Shown: positions 43,274 through 53,095, numbered from the stretch's first letter. The stretch: 64,000 bases of DNA from HGM04593 sp045533955 (GCA_045533955.1 JAZSIU010000101.1:1-64000), one strand, 5' to 3'. Translations and numbers: made by a program. The notes: generated by a model from the sequence alone, not told the origin.

Positions 43274-43570
43274 ATGGAAGATAGAATTGTGGGAATTAAC
43301 CTAATTGTCGATGGAGTATCCTACCCGCTTAGCGTTCCGGCAAGCGAAGAGCCCTACTACCGTCAGGCAGCCCGTTTAATAAACGACACACTGATACCAT
43401 ATAACAAAGCATTCTCGGAGCAAGGCTCACAAAAAGTGCTAACAATGGTAGCCATAGATATTGCATACCGCCTTGTCAGCAAGACCGACAACATAGGCTC
43501 AGCGCAGACAATGCGCAAGATAGCCGAATTATCAAGGCTGATAGACGATACACTGCAAACACAGGAGTAA
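43274..43570 (+). CDS. zapA: Cell division protein ZapA
   Basis: A 98-residue ZapA-like protein that would bundle FtsZ filaments. The N-terminal globular part has INLIVDGVSYPLSVPASEEP and YRQAARLINDTL, followed by the helical dimer segment with VLTMVAIDIAYRLVSKTDN. Usual length. It sits between the coiled-coil gene and rny. Confidence 0.88.
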   Translation: MEDRIVGINLIVDGVSYPLSVPASEEPYYRQAARLINDTLIPYNKAFSEQGSQKVLTMVAIDIAYRLVSKTDNIGSAQTMRKIAELSRLIDDTLQTQE

Positions 43571-43708
43571 CCCGCACCCCCAGCAGCGCCCCAAAAAGGC
43601 ACTGCCCACACACGAAATTTCGCGCATTGCCATATTCAAGAGGAACAAGAGCTGCCGCTCCACCCGAATATTGCGATGTGCTATTTTTATATATAAATTT
43701 AAAACATT
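43571..43708 (+). ncRNA. Structured RNA between zapA and rny (possible 6S RNA or rny leader)
   Basis: This gap has strong RNA structure. GCGCATTGCCATATTC (43622-43637) pairs with GAATATTGCGATGTGC (43666-43681) in 15 of 16 positions, two of them wobbles; the loop contains a smaller GAGC/GCTC stem, and TATTTTTATAT follows. An alternative hairpin pairs GGCACTGC (43598-43605) with GCATTGCC (43625-43632, one mismatch) and would break the first. In Bacteroidales I recall 6S RNA annotated between zapA and rny, so 6S is the leading idea. A terminator/antiterminator pair controlling rny is the alternative. No clear promoter is seen. Confidence 0.45.
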
Positions 43709-45247
43709 ATGTCTATCACATCACTAATCATCAGCATCGTCGTTGGAATAATAATCGGCGGCGGACTATACCTGATAAGCCATTTTGCGCTAAAATCCAA
43801 GCGCGAGCGCATTATCGAAGAGGCCAACAAAGAGGCCGAGGTAATAAAGAAGAATAAACTGCTCGAAGTAAAAGAGAAATTTCTAAACAAAAAAGCCGAG
43901 CTCGAGAAAGAAATCTCGCAGCGCAACCACAAGTTGCAGCAGGCCGAGAATCACATCAAGCAGCGCGAGATACAGCTGAACCAGCGCAACGAAGATATTC
44001 AGCGTCGCAAAAGCGAGCTCGACTCATTCAAAGAAAACATCGAAGCGCAGAAAGCAGTAATCGAACGCAAGCAAGAAGAGCTCGACAAACTGCACCAACA
44101 AGAGCGCGAGAAGCTCGAAACCATCAGCGGTCTATCGGCCGACGAAGCACGTGAACGTCTCGTCGAGTCGCTTAAAGAAGAGGCGAAAGCACAAGCCGAC
44201 TCATACATCAACTACATAATTGACGACGCCAAGCTCACCGCCAACCGCGAAGCAAAGAAAATCGTCATACAAACAATACAGCGCGTCGCCACCGAAACAG
44301 CAATAGAAAACTCGGTAACAGTATTTCACATCGACAACGACGAAATGAAAGGCCGCATCATAGGCCGCGAGGGTCGCAACATACGCGCCCTTGAGGCAGC
44401 CACAGGCGTCGAAATTGTCGTTGACGACACCCCCGAGGCAATTGTCCTGAGCGCCTTCGACCCCGTACGTCGCGAGATTGCCCGCCTTGCACTGCACCAG
44501 CTTGTAGCCGACGGCCGCATACACCCTGCACGCATCGAAGAGGTAGTGGCAAAAGTAAAGAAACAGATTGAAGAGGAGATTATCGAAACAGGTAAGCGCA
44601 CCACAATCGACCTAGGAATACACGGAATGCACCCCGAGCTCATCCGCATCATAGGAAAGATGAAATACCGCTCGTCATACGGTCAGAATCTTTTGCAGCA
44701 CGCACGCGAGACAGCCAATCTGTGCGCAATAATGGCCGCCGAGCTTGGACTGAACCCCAAGAAAGCCAAACGCGCCGGCCTTCTGCACGACATTGGAAAA
44801 GTTCCCGACGAAGAGACCGAGCTTCCGCACGCCGAGTATGGTATGAAAATTGCCGAGAAATACAAAGAGAAGCCCGACATCTGCAACGCCATCGGCGCCC
44901 ACCACGATGAGGTCGAAATGACCAGCCTCATAGCCCCCATCGTTCAGGTGTGCGACGCAATCTCGGGTGCACGTCCCGGTGCACGTCGAGAAATTGTCGA
45001 GGCATATATCAAGCGCCTGCACGACCTTGAGCAGCTTGCAATGTCCTATCCCGGCGTAACAAAGACCTACGCAATACAGGCCGGACGCGAGCTTCGCGTA
45101 ATTGTCGGTGCCGATAAGATTGACGACAAACAGACCGAGCAGCTATCGGGTGAGATAGCAAAGAAGATTCAAGACGAAATGACCTACCCCGGACAGGTAA
45201 AAATCACCGTAATACGCGAGACACGTGCCGTAAACTACGCACGATAA
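43709..45247 (+). CDS. rny: Ribonuclease Y
   Basis: A membrane-anchored endoribonuclease that starts mRNA decay. N-terminal helix (LIISIVVGIIIGGGLYLISH), a long coiled coil (about 30-200), a KH domain (HIDNDEMKGRIIGREGRNIR) and an HD domain with the metal site LLHDIGKVPDEETELPHAEY and later GAHHDE. 512 residues, normal. It is preceded by the structured region and followed by a terminator shared with recQ. Confidence 0.96.
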   Translation: MSITSLIISIVVGIIIGGGLYLISHFALKSKRERIIEEANKEAEVIKKNKLLEVKEKFLNKKAELEKEISQRNHKLQQAENHIKQREIQLNQRNEDIQRRKSELDSFKENIEAQKAVIERKQEELDKLHQQEREKLETISGLSADEARERLVESLKEEAKAQADSYINYIIDDAKLTANREAKKIVIQTIQRVATETAIENSVTVFHIDNDEMKGRIIGREGRNIRALEAATGVEIVVDDTPEAIVLSAFDPVRREIARLALHQLVADGRIHPARIEEVVAKVKKQIEEEIIETGKRTTIDLGIHGMHPELIRIIGKMKYRSSYGQNLLQHARETANLCAIMAAELGLNPKKAKRAGLLHDIGKVPDEETELPHAEYGMKIAEKYKEKPDICNAIGAHHDEVEMTSLIAPIVQVCDAISGARPGARREIVEAYIKRLHDLEQLAMSYPGVTKTYAIQAGRELRVIVGADKIDDKQTEQLSGEIAKKIQDEMTYPGQVKITVIRETRAVNYAR

Positions 45248-45279
45248 AACGACTGCACAAAAAGCACAACAACAGACAA

Positions 45280-45309
45280 ATAGAGCATCGGACTTTTCCG
45301 ATGCTCTAT
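45280..45309. terminator. Bidirectional terminator between rny and recQ
   Basis: ATAGAGCATCGGA and TCCGATGCTCTAT pair perfectly around CTTT. It overlaps the end of recQ. Confidence 0.8.
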
Positions 45310-47204
45310 GTATTTATCCTCACTCCCCCATTGACAACGACGATACGTTCCTCATCGCACAGATGCCGCAGCACAGCCACCTGCCTCGCACGCGGCAGGG
45401 CCAGCGCCTCAATCTCAGCCGTAGAGTGCACCCTACCATCGGAAAGCAACGAAAGCAGCAACGAGGAATCCGAAGCGAGCACCCCATCAGAAGGTTCGTT
45501 CCCACGACGCGACAGACAGACGTCGCAATGGCCACAATCGGACGCCTCAACGTCGTTAAAATAGTGCAAAAGATAGCGGCTGCGACACTCTTCGTCGCTT
45601 GTGGCATATTTAAGCATCGCCCCCAGACGCGCCGAGAAAGCCTCGCGTCTCTCATCATAAACCTCGGGAGCAAAACGAAGCTCCTCGCCCAGCACACGCT
45701 GACGTGTGAATGTTACAATCGGGCATTTCTTCGACGGAGCATACTGTATTATACCCTTCCTCGATAGCGACACAAGAAGTTCGTAAAGACGATGCCTTGT
45801 TACCCCAAGCAATCGGGCAAGATAGCGCTCGTCGATAAAGACAAAATCGCTGAAAAGCCCGCTGTAATTGCGCAGCAGAGCCGTAATGAGCCTATCGAGC
45901 TCGTCCGAGAGATTATATATGCGGTAAAGGTCGTCGCGCCCGACAATAAAGCAGAGACGCGACGAATATTCCATCTCCTCGACATACTCAATATAGCCCA
46001 TACGGGTGAGGATGCGCAGCGCGCTGTCCGTGGGTAAAATAGGCAGATGATATTTATGACAAAAATCGGCCAGAGCAAACTCAAAAGTGCAATTCAGCCC
46101 ATCGCCTAAGGCCATCGTATAATAGTAGCACAGATTATCATATACCGTGCGGATAAACTCGGGCAAGGGGTAATTGTCGGCAAGGCGGCGCGAGACGGTG
46201 GCGCTGTCCCGTCGGCTGTACAACACGACAGCATAGGCGCGCAGGCCGTCGCGTCCGGCACGGCCTGCTTCTTGAAAATAGGCCTCTAAGGAATTGGGAA
46301 GGTCGGTGTGCACAACCAACCTAACGTCGGGCTTGTCGATGCCCATTCCAAAGGCATTTGTGGCAACAATGACACGAGAGAGGCCCGTGCGCCAACGTTC
46401 CTCTTTCTCGTCCTTACTCTCGGGGGCAAGGCCTGCGTGATAATATTCGGCAGTAATTTCGTGGGCGACGAGCCAATCGCACAATTCCTTGCATTTTTTA
46501 CGGTTGGGTACATATATTATAGTCGAACCCTCGATACTGCCGAGTATATGCAGAAGTTCCTGAAACTTATTCTCGGTGCGCCGAACGACATATACAAGAT
46601 TCTTGCGCTCGAAGCTCATTCTGAAGCAATTCTCGTGCTCGAATCCCAGCTGCTGTTGAATATCGCGCACAACGCCGAGCGTGGCTGTTGCCGTCAGTGC
46701 AAGCACGGGCACTCGGGGAAAGAGCCTGCGCAACTCGGCTATGCGACGATAGGCGGGACGAAAATCGTGTCCCCACTGCGAGATACAGTGGGCCTCATCG
46801 ACGGTGATGAGCGAGACGGGCATTTTGCGCACTTTATTTAGGAAAATCTCGGACGAGAGACGCTCGGGCGAGACGTACAGGAATTTATAGTCGCCAAAGA
46901 TACAATTTTCGAGCACTTTTATAACCTCGGACGTGCGCATTCCGCTATAAATGGCTGCTGCCTTGATGCTGCGACTGCGCAGATTGGCCACTTGGTCTTT
47001 CATAAGCGCAATCAGGGGAGTTACCACTATGCAGAGCCCCTCGCGGGCTAGCGCCGGCACCTGAAAGGCTATGCTCTTGCCGCCACCCGTAGGCATAAGG
47101 CCTAGCGTGTCGCGCCCGGCCTCTATACTTTCGATTATCTCGCGCTGTATGCCGCGAAAATCGTCGTATCCCCAATATTGTTTGAGTATCGCTCTGTATT
47201 TCAA
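45306..47204 (-). CDS. recQ: RecQ-family ATP-dependent DNA helicase
   Basis: A 3'-5' helicase in recombination and fork repair. Walker A LMPTGGGKSIAFQVPAL, DEAH box TVDEAHCISQWGHDFRP, motif VI FQEAGRAGRDG. A RecQ zinc region with clustered Cys (CRSRYLLHYF, then CGHCDVC) and a winged helix follow. At 632 residues the chain lacks a clear HRDC domain, as in the shorter RecQ type common in Bacteroidota. Its ATG is about 30 bp behind recJ, so the two repair genes probably form an operon. A second, longer RecQ elsewhere in the genome is likely. Confidence 0.93.
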   Translation of the reverse strand: MKYRAILKQYWGYDDFRGIQREIIESIEAGRDTLGLMPTGGGKSIAFQVPALAREGLCIVVTPLIALMKDQVANLRSRSIKAAAIYSGMRTSEVIKVLENCIFGDYKFLYVSPERLSSEIFLNKVRKMPVSLITVDEAHCISQWGHDFRPAYRRIAELRRLFPRVPVLALTATATLGVVRDIQQQLGFEHENCFRMSFERKNLVYVVRRTENKFQELLHILGSIEGSTIIYVPNRKKCKELCDWLVAHEITAEYYHAGLAPESKDEKEERWRTGLSRVIVATNAFGMGIDKPDVRLVVHTDLPNSLEAYFQEAGRAGRDGLRAYAVVLYSRRDSATVSRRLADNYPLPEFIRTVYDNLCYYYTMALGDGLNCTFEFALADFCHKYHLPILPTDSALRILTRMGYIEYVEEMEYSSRLCFIVGRDDLYRIYNLSDELDRLITALLRNYSGLFSDFVFIDERYLARLLGVTRHRLYELLVSLSRKGIIQYAPSKKCPIVTFTRQRVLGEELRFAPEVYDERREAFSARLGAMLKYATSDEECRSRYLLHYFNDVEASDCGHCDVCLSRRGNEPSDGVLASDSSLLLSLLSDGRVHSTAEIEALALPRARQVAVLRHLCDEERIVVVNGGVRINT

Positions 47205-47234
47205 CAGTTGTAATATTTATCGGGAACAATTCCT

Positions 47235-48962
47235 CTATTTGGGGATTTTCTTTGTACGTATGCTCTCTATTTGCAACTGCACTTCGCCGTGCTTGTAGGT
47301 ATTATCCTCGAGCGTGTAGCAGATGTCGAACGATTGCTTCGATTTTATGTATTTTGCCTGCTCGCTCTGCCCGAATGCAATGCCGTTTATCACGTTGCTC
47401 GACTTATTATCGACAAGCTCGAGTTTTATGTGCTCTTGACGGCGTCCGACAACCTTGCTGGTGCCATAATCATAGACATTATGTGTGCAGAATATGGGCT
47501 TTGGATTATCGGGGCCGTGCGGGGCGAATTTCTTTAGTTCGTTAAAGAATTTACGTGTTATTTGCTGAAAATCAAGCTCGGCCTCAATCTCTATGATGGG
47601 GTCGGTCTGTTCGGGGAGAATGTTTCCCGTAACATACTCCTCGAAGCGTCGCGCAAACTCGGCTATATTCTCGACCTTCAGCGAAAAGCCTGCCGCATAG
47701 GTGTGTCCGCCGAAATTCTCGAGCAGACCGCGACAGCTCTCTATGGCCTTATAAACGTCGAATCCTGTTACCGAGCGTGCCGAGCCTGTTGCAATGTCTC
47801 CTGAGCAGGTAAGCACCACTGCCGGACGGTGATACACCTCGGTTAGGCGTGAGGCTACTATTCCTATTACTCCCCGATGCCAATCGGCGTTGAAGATTAC
47901 AATTGCGCGCTTCTCGTCGAAATTATCGAGCCGCTCGACTATGCGGTTGGCCTCTTCGGTCATACTCTTGTCAAGGTCTTTGCGCGTCTCGTTAAATTCG
48001 TTTATCTGCTCGCTCATTGCAAGCGCTGCTCTGAGATTATTTTCGATGAGGAGGTCAACGGCCACTTTTCCTTGCTGTATGCGTCCCGATGCATTTATGC
48101 GCGGCCCTATTTTGAAGATTATATCGTTCATACTAATCTCCTTGTCGCGTAGGCCGCATACTTGAATAATTGCCTTTAGTCCCGTGCTGGGGGCGTGGTT
48201 AATCTGTTTCAAGCCGTGGTAGGCGAGGATACGATTCTCGCCCATAATGGGCACAAGGTCTGAGGCTATGCTCACCGCCACGAGGTCGAGTAGCGAGTAT
48301 AACTGTTCGCCGGGGATGCCGTTGTCCATTGCGAAGGCCTGCATAAATTTAAAGCCTACTCCACAGCCCGACAGATGCTGATAGGGATAGGTATTATCGA
48401 ATCTTTTGGGGTTGAGGATGGCCACCGCGCAGGGTAGCTCATCGTCGGGCACGTGGTGGTCGCACACGATAAAGTCTATGCCTTTGGACTTTGCGTATGC
48501 AATCTCCTCGACGGCTTTTATTCCGCAATCGAGCACAATGACAAGCTTCACTCCGGTAGAGTGAGCATAATCGATACCTCTTTTTGAGATACCATAACCA
48601 TCTTCATTCCTATCTGGAATGTAATAGTCGATGTTCGACGAGAATTGCTGCAGGAATTTATATACAAGCGCCACAGCAGTTGTTCCGTCAACATCATAGT
48701 CGCCATACACCAGTATGCGTTCTTTGCGCCCAAGCGCCTTATTCAGGCGTCTAACTGCAACGTCCATATCATTCATTAAGAATGGATTATGTAGGTTGCT
48801 AAGTTTGGGGCGAAAGAATTGTCGGGCATCGGCGGCAGTCGTTACACCTCGAGCAACAAGCAGACCGCAAAGAATGGGACTAATGTCCAACTCTTCCGAG
48901 AGCCGCTTAGCTTCCTCTGTCTGTTTGTATGTCGGAGGTTGATACTTCCATTTCTGACCCAT
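47235..48962 (-). CDS. recJ: Single-stranded-DNA-specific exonuclease RecJ
   Basis: A 5'-3' exonuclease on single-stranded DNA in recombination and base excision repair. DHH phosphoesterase motifs are visible: VYGDYDVDGTTAVALVYKFL, IVLDCGIKA, IVCDHHVPDDELP. The DHHA1 region has AIVIFNADWHRGVIGIVASR and the GGHTYAAGFSL signature, and a C-terminal OB-like domain follows. 575 residues, normal. First gene of the recJ-recQ pair. Confidence 0.95.
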   Translation of the reverse strand: MGQKWKYQPPTYKQTEEAKRLSEELDISPILCGLLVARGVTTAADARQFFRPKLSNLHNPFLMNDMDVAVRRLNKALGRKERILVYGDYDVDGTTAVALVYKFLQQFSSNIDYYIPDRNEDGYGISKRGIDYAHSTGVKLVIVLDCGIKAVEEIAYAKSKGIDFIVCDHHVPDDELPCAVAILNPKRFDNTYPYQHLSGCGVGFKFMQAFAMDNGIPGEQLYSLLDLVAVSIASDLVPIMGENRILAYHGLKQINHAPSTGLKAIIQVCGLRDKEISMNDIIFKIGPRINASGRIQQGKVAVDLLIENNLRAALAMSEQINEFNETRKDLDKSMTEEANRIVERLDNFDEKRAIVIFNADWHRGVIGIVASRLTEVYHRPAVVLTCSGDIATGSARSVTGFDVYKAIESCRGLLENFGGHTYAAGFSLKVENIAEFARRFEEYVTGNILPEQTDPIIEIEAELDFQQITRKFFNELKKFAPHGPDNPKPIFCTHNVYDYGTSKVVGRRQEHIKLELVDNKSSNVINGIAFGQSEQAKYIKSKQSFDICYTLEDNTYKHGEVQLQIESIRTKKIPK

Positions 48963-49303
48963 TTATATTTATTTTTTTATTTTTTCGCTGCTTTTGCGGT
49001 TATCACCATCGGAGGTGCTCTACTCTCTTTTATATATTCACCAGCTGCACGGCACCAATATAGGCAGGCTATCCGCTTATAAATCATCCAATTAGGCAAT
49101 CACCAACTAATTTATCTGACGCTATCGACTTACTCTTCTGCTGACGTAAGGCCACTTTTGCCGTAGGATAATTCTTTTTCAATTTGTAAAGTTACAAAAA
49201 GCAATAAAAAAAAACAGCCTATTTCCCACTTTTTTTAATAGGAATAGGCCGATTTTATAAAAAATTAAGAGGCACGAGCCTCTTAATTTTTTAATTCTTT
49301 AAT
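48963..49303. other. 341-bp intergenic region
   Basis: I see no gene on either strand. The right part holds two hairpins serving as terminators of the peptidase gene (listed separately). The left part must hold the recJ promoter, but I find no good TAnnTTTG on the minus strand. Confidence 0.5.
49216..49290 (-). terminator. Two successive terminator hairpins behind the peptidase gene
   Basis: AAAATTAAGAGGC/GCCTCTTAATTTT (49261-49290) is a perfect 13-bp stem with ACGA loop. Further on, GCCTATTCC (minus strand, about 49255) pairs with GGGAAATAGGC and is followed by TG and T9. Confidence 0.8.
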
Positions 49304-50497
49304 TTATTTCAAGCCGAGCTTCTTGGCAATGTGCTTGGGAAGCGCATCTTTGTGGACTACGATGTTCATTGTTTTGTAGCGCACAAATGCCTTTGATGCA
49401 TACCAGATACCGTCAAATTTACCGCTCTTACCCCAAGAGTTCTTAACCATATAATACTCTGTGCCATTCTGGTCTTTGGCAATACCGTAAATCTGCATAC
49501 CGTGGTCGTCGGTTGTCTCCCAATTGTCGTATGCAATCTGACGCTCCTCTTGTGTACACCATTTCTCGCTCGAGGGTTTGGGAGTAACTTTCTTCTCTTC
49601 TTCGCTCAGCTTCAACCAGCGTGCCATATCAGAGCCCTGAAGGTCGCCACTCTTTGTATCGGCAGGCATTACGGCTGTACCATTGCGTGTGAATCCAGCC
49701 TCGCTCACGTCGCTACCCCAAGCAATTGTGTAACCCTCGTTGATTGCGTTGTCGAATACCTCGAGAAGCTCGTCAATGGGAAGGTTGTACGACTGTGCCC
49801 AACGCCAATTGTCCTGAATTTCAAGAACAAATGAGCTGTAATAAGGATGATGATTGTAAGATGTCAGCGATACATAATCCGAGGCCTTCAGACCTGTTGA
49901 CTCGTAGAATGACTTGGGAGTATATTCCTTGCCGTTGTAGGTGAATTTCTCGGGACGCTCGCCAAGATAAATGTCGTGGATGGCGGCAATTGCCTTCTTC
50001 CAGAGGGGCTGACCATCGGTGTCTACCTGCAAGCTGCGATGCTTACCCTCGGCAATAGCGGCAACAACTGCGTCGCTAACGGCCGACAGCTCGTTGTGGT
50101 TGCTCAGCGTCTCGCCATACATTACACCGGGACGCATCTCGTCCTCGGGAACAAGGCCAAAGTGCTCCATACCATAGATTACGTCGTAGAACGAACCGCC
50201 CTGCGAGAATGATACGTCGCCGTGTGTGCGCACAGCCTTGTCGGCGCGGTCGAGATAAGTGTTGTGTACGATGAACATCTCCGAGAAGTCATACTCGCCT
50301 TTACCCATACGCAGAAGCTCCGACTCAATGAATGCCAGCGATGAGTAGCACCAGCAGGTACCTGCACGGTTCTGATTTTTGATACTTGTAATGGGGTTCT
50401 CCTTTACTACTGTAAACTGCGGTTCCTCATTGTCGTTCTGTGCAAAGAGGTTAAGGCCTGCAAAAGCGGCCATTGCCAATAGGATTGTTTTCTTCAT
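49304..50497 (-). CDS. Secreted C1-family cysteine peptidase (PepC/bleomycin hydrolase-like)
   Basis: A 397-residue exported papain-fold peptidase. Signal peptide MKKTILLAMAAFAGLNLFAQ; catalytic Cys in NQNRAGTCWCYSS, His in TTDDHGMQIYGIA and Asn in YYMVKNSWGKSG. SQGGSFYDVIYGMEHFGLVP is typical of the C1B (aminopeptidase C) branch. The family enzyme is usually cytosolic; the signal peptide here points to the periplasm, as in other Bacteroidales members. Single gene with its own terminators. Confidence 0.92.
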   Translation of the reverse strand: MKKTILLAMAAFAGLNLFAQNDNEEPQFTVVKENPITSIKNQNRAGTCWCYSSLAFIESELLRMGKGEYDFSEMFIVHNTYLDRADKAVRTHGDVSFSQGGSFYDVIYGMEHFGLVPEDEMRPGVMYGETLSNHNELSAVSDAVVAAIAEGKHRSLQVDTDGQPLWKKAIAAIHDIYLGERPEKFTYNGKEYTPKSFYESTGLKASDYVSLTSYNHHPYYSSFVLEIQDNWRWAQSYNLPIDELLEVFDNAINEGYTIAWGSDVSEAGFTRNGTAVMPADTKSGDLQGSDMARWLKLSEEEKKVTPKPSSEKWCTQEERQIAYDNWETTDDHGMQIYGIAKDQNGTEYYMVKNSWGKSGKFDGIWYASKAFVRYKTMNIVVHKDALPKHIAKKLGLK

Positions 50498-50547
50498 AGT
50501 TTTTTAATTATTGAATGTTTATTGTCTCTTTTTTATGCTCGGGATGG

Positions 50548-51603
50548 TTAATCCTCGTCAATGCCTTCGGGTTCGGGCTCAGGCTCGATGCCTTTCATTG
50601 CTGCGGCAATTTTTGCTTCGAGTTCCTCGGCAAGTTCGGGGTTGTCGGCGATGAGCGATTTTGTACGGTCGCGGCCCTGTGCCAGCTTTGTGTCGTTGTA
50701 GCTGAAGAATGAGCCGCTCTTTTTAATCACGCCGTAGGCTACGCCAAGGTCGACAATCTCGCCCACACGCGAAATTCCCTCGCCGAACATAATATCAAAC
50801 TCGGCTTTTCGGAAGGGGGGAGCAACCTTGTTCTTTACCACTTTCACGCGCACGGAGTTACCAATGGCATCCTCGCCGTCCTTCAGCTGGCTCACACGAC
50901 GAATGTCGAGGCGTACCGATGCGTAGAATTTCAGTGCGTTACCGCCGGTTGTTGTTTCGGGATTGCCGAACATTACCCCAATCTTCTCGCGCAGCTGGTT
51001 GATGAAGATACAGGTGGTCTTTGTCTTGCTTATGGCAGATGTCAGCTTGCGCAGTGCCTGCGACATAAGACGCGCTTGAAGACCTACCTTATTATCGCCC
51101 ATTTCGCCCTCAATCTCGGCCTTGGGTGTGAGTGCAGCCACCGAGTCAATGACGATTATGTCAATTGCCGATGAGCGTATCAACTGCTCGGCAATCTCAA
51201 GTGCCTGCTCGCCGCAGTCGGGCTGCGATATTAGCAAATTGTCAATATCGACGCCCAATTTCTGCGCATAGAAACGGTCGAATGCGTGCTCGGCGTCTAT
51301 TATCGCTGCAATTCCGCCCATTCGTTGCGCCTCGGCAATGGCGTGTATCGCAAGCGTTGTCTTACCCGATGATTCGGGGCCGTAAATCTCGATTATGCGA
51401 CCGCGCGGATAACCTCCGACGCCCAGCGCTGCATTCAAGCCGACTGAGCCCGAGGGTATTACGTCAACCTCCTCGAAATTGTCGTCGCCCAGCTTCATTA
51501 TAGAGCCTTTACCGAAATTTTTCTCTATTTTATCCATTGCAGCCTGCAACGCCTTCAGTTTCTCGGACGCTGCAATGTTCTGCACCTCTTCTTTTTTTGC
51601 CAT
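50548..51603 (-). CDS. recA: Recombinase RecA
   Basis: Strand exchange and repair ATPase. Walker A GPESSGKT (75-82), Walker B region IDIIVIDSVAALTPKAEIEG, L2 loop NPETTTGGNALKFYASVRLD. The tail is acidic (EPEPEPEGIDED). 351 residues, normal. It lies about 110 bp behind the saccharopine-dehydrogenase-family gene and 50 bp before the peptidase gene on one strand. No LexA-type operator was recognised upstream. Confidence 0.98.
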   Translation of the reverse strand: MAKKEEVQNIAASEKLKALQAAMDKIEKNFGKGSIMKLGDDNFEEVDVIPSGSVGLNAALGVGGYPRGRIIEIYGPESSGKTTLAIHAIAEAQRMGGIAAIIDAEHAFDRFYAQKLGVDIDNLLISQPDCGEQALEIAEQLIRSSAIDIIVIDSVAALTPKAEIEGEMGDNKVGLQARLMSQALRKLTSAISKTKTTCIFINQLREKIGVMFGNPETTTGGNALKFYASVRLDIRRVSQLKDGEDAIGNSVRVKVVKNKVAPPFRKAEFDIMFGEGISRVGEIVDLGVAYGVIKKSGSFFSYNDTKLAQGRDRTKSLIADNPELAEELEAKIAAAMKGIEPEPEPEGIDED

Positions 51604-51712
51604 TTAAATTTTCTTATGCTGTTTAATTTGTTTTTATTCTGCAAAAGCTGTGCAACCGCCTATGCCTTATAGGGTGGCGGCTACACCTCTTTTAATCTAT
51701 ATTCTTTGAGGA

Positions 51713-52906
51713 TTAGAGCTCAAGGTCTTTGTCAAATTCCTCGTGCCAAGGCAGCCCTTGCTTGTTGAGCTGCTCCATAAATGGGTCGGGGTCGAATTGC
51801 TCGACGTTCCACACTCCGGGCTTGCGCCACAGACCTTTGACGAACATCATTGCGCCAATCATCGCAGGCACGCCTGTTGTGTAGCTTACGCCCTGCATTC
51901 CTGTCTCTTTATAAGCCTCTTGATGGCTGCAATTGTTGTAAACGTAGTATGTGCGCTCTTTTCCGTCTTTTACTCCGCGTATGCGACAGCCGATTGATGT
52001 CTCGCCCTCGTAATTCTCGCCAAGGTCTTGTGGGTTGGGGAGCACGGCCTTAAGGAATTGCAGGGGAACAATCTTCTGGCCATTGTAGTCAATCTCGTCG
52101 ATACGCGCCATTCCTATATTCTGAATTACTCGCAAGTGAGTAAGATACTCTTGTCCAAATGTCATCCAGAAGCGTGCACGCTTGATTGTGGGGAAATTCT
52201 TTGTCAATGATTCGAGCTCCTCGTGGAACAACAGGTACGACTCACGTGCGCCGATATTGGGATAGGTCAGAGGCTTGTGAATCTCCAATGCACCCGTCTC
52301 AATCCATTTGCCATCCTCGTAGTAGCGTCCCTTTTGAGTAATCTCGCGGATGTTAATCTCGGGGTTGAAATTTGTTGCAAATGCTTTGTGATGGTTACCG
52401 GCGTTGCAATCGACAATGTCAAGATAGTGAATCTCGTCGAAATAGTGCTTGGCAGCGTATGCTGTATAAACACCGCTCACGCCCGGGTCGAATCCGCAAC
52501 CGAGGATGGCTGTAAGGCCGGCTTCCTTGAAACGCTCGTGATAGGCCCACTGCCAGCTGTACTCGAAATGAGCCTCGTCCTTAGGCTCGTAATTTGCTGT
52601 ATCAAGATAGTTTACTCCGCACTGCAAGCAGGCCTCCATAATTGTAAGATCCTGATAAGGCAGAGCAACATTTATAACAATCTCGGGCTTAAAGCTGCTG
52701 AACAAAGCAACAAGCTCCTCGACGCTGTCGGCATCGACCGCAGCTGTCTGAATTGCGGGGTTGCCAATTGCCTTTACTATTGCATCGCACTTTTTCTTTG
52801 TACGGCTTGCAATCATAATCTCGGTAAAGACATCGCTGTTCTGAGCGACCTTAAAAGCGGCCACAGTGCCAACGCCACCTGCGCCAATGATTAAAACTTT
52901 TGCCAT
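51713..52906 (-). CDS. Saccharopine dehydrogenase family protein (probable carboxy(nor)spermidine dehydrogenase)
   Basis: A 397-residue NAD(P)-dependent oxidoreductase: Rossmann motif IGAGGVGTVAAFKVAQNS, LGCGFDPGVSGVYTAYAAKH and the C-terminal dimer/substrate domain. Bacteroidales members of this size class resemble carboxynorspermidine/carboxyspermidine dehydrogenase, which builds carboxyspermidine from putrescine and aspartate semialdehyde. The decarboxylase partner is not in the window. A lysine-pathway role is less likely but not excluded by sequence. Confidence 0.85.
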   Translation of the reverse strand: MAKVLIIGAGGVGTVAAFKVAQNSDVFTEIMIASRTKKKCDAIVKAIGNPAIQTAAVDADSVEELVALFSSFKPEIVINVALPYQDLTIMEACLQCGVNYLDTANYEPKDEAHFEYSWQWAYHERFKEAGLTAILGCGFDPGVSGVYTAYAAKHYFDEIHYLDIVDCNAGNHHKAFATNFNPEINIREITQKGRYYEDGKWIETGALEIHKPLTYPNIGARESYLLFHEELESLTKNFPTIKRARFWMTFGQEYLTHLRVIQNIGMARIDEIDYNGQKIVPLQFLKAVLPNPQDLGENYEGETSIGCRIRGVKDGKERTYYVYNNCSHQEAYKETGMQGVSYTTGVPAMIGAMMFVKGLWRKPGVWNVEQFDPDPFMEQLNKQGLPWHEEFDKDLEL

Positions 52907-52999
52907 TTTCTTTTAAGATATTTAAAAATAACCAAATAAAATTTCAATATTTAATATAATATAATTAGGTGCTTCGACCGCATCATACATTATAAGATG

Positions 53000-53030
53000 C
53001 GAAGATAGCATAAAAGATGTGTAAAAACAA
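53000..53030 (-). promoter_or_regulatory. Promoter of the saccharopine-dehydrogenase-family gene
   Basis: On the minus strand TTG (53030-53028), 20 bp, TATCTTCG (53007-53000). The leader is about 90 nt. Confidence 0.6.
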
Positions 53031-53095
53031 ATTTAAAATGGTTATTTTACACATTTATGAAAAAATCGAGTGGCACGTCAAAAGAGGCGGTTATT

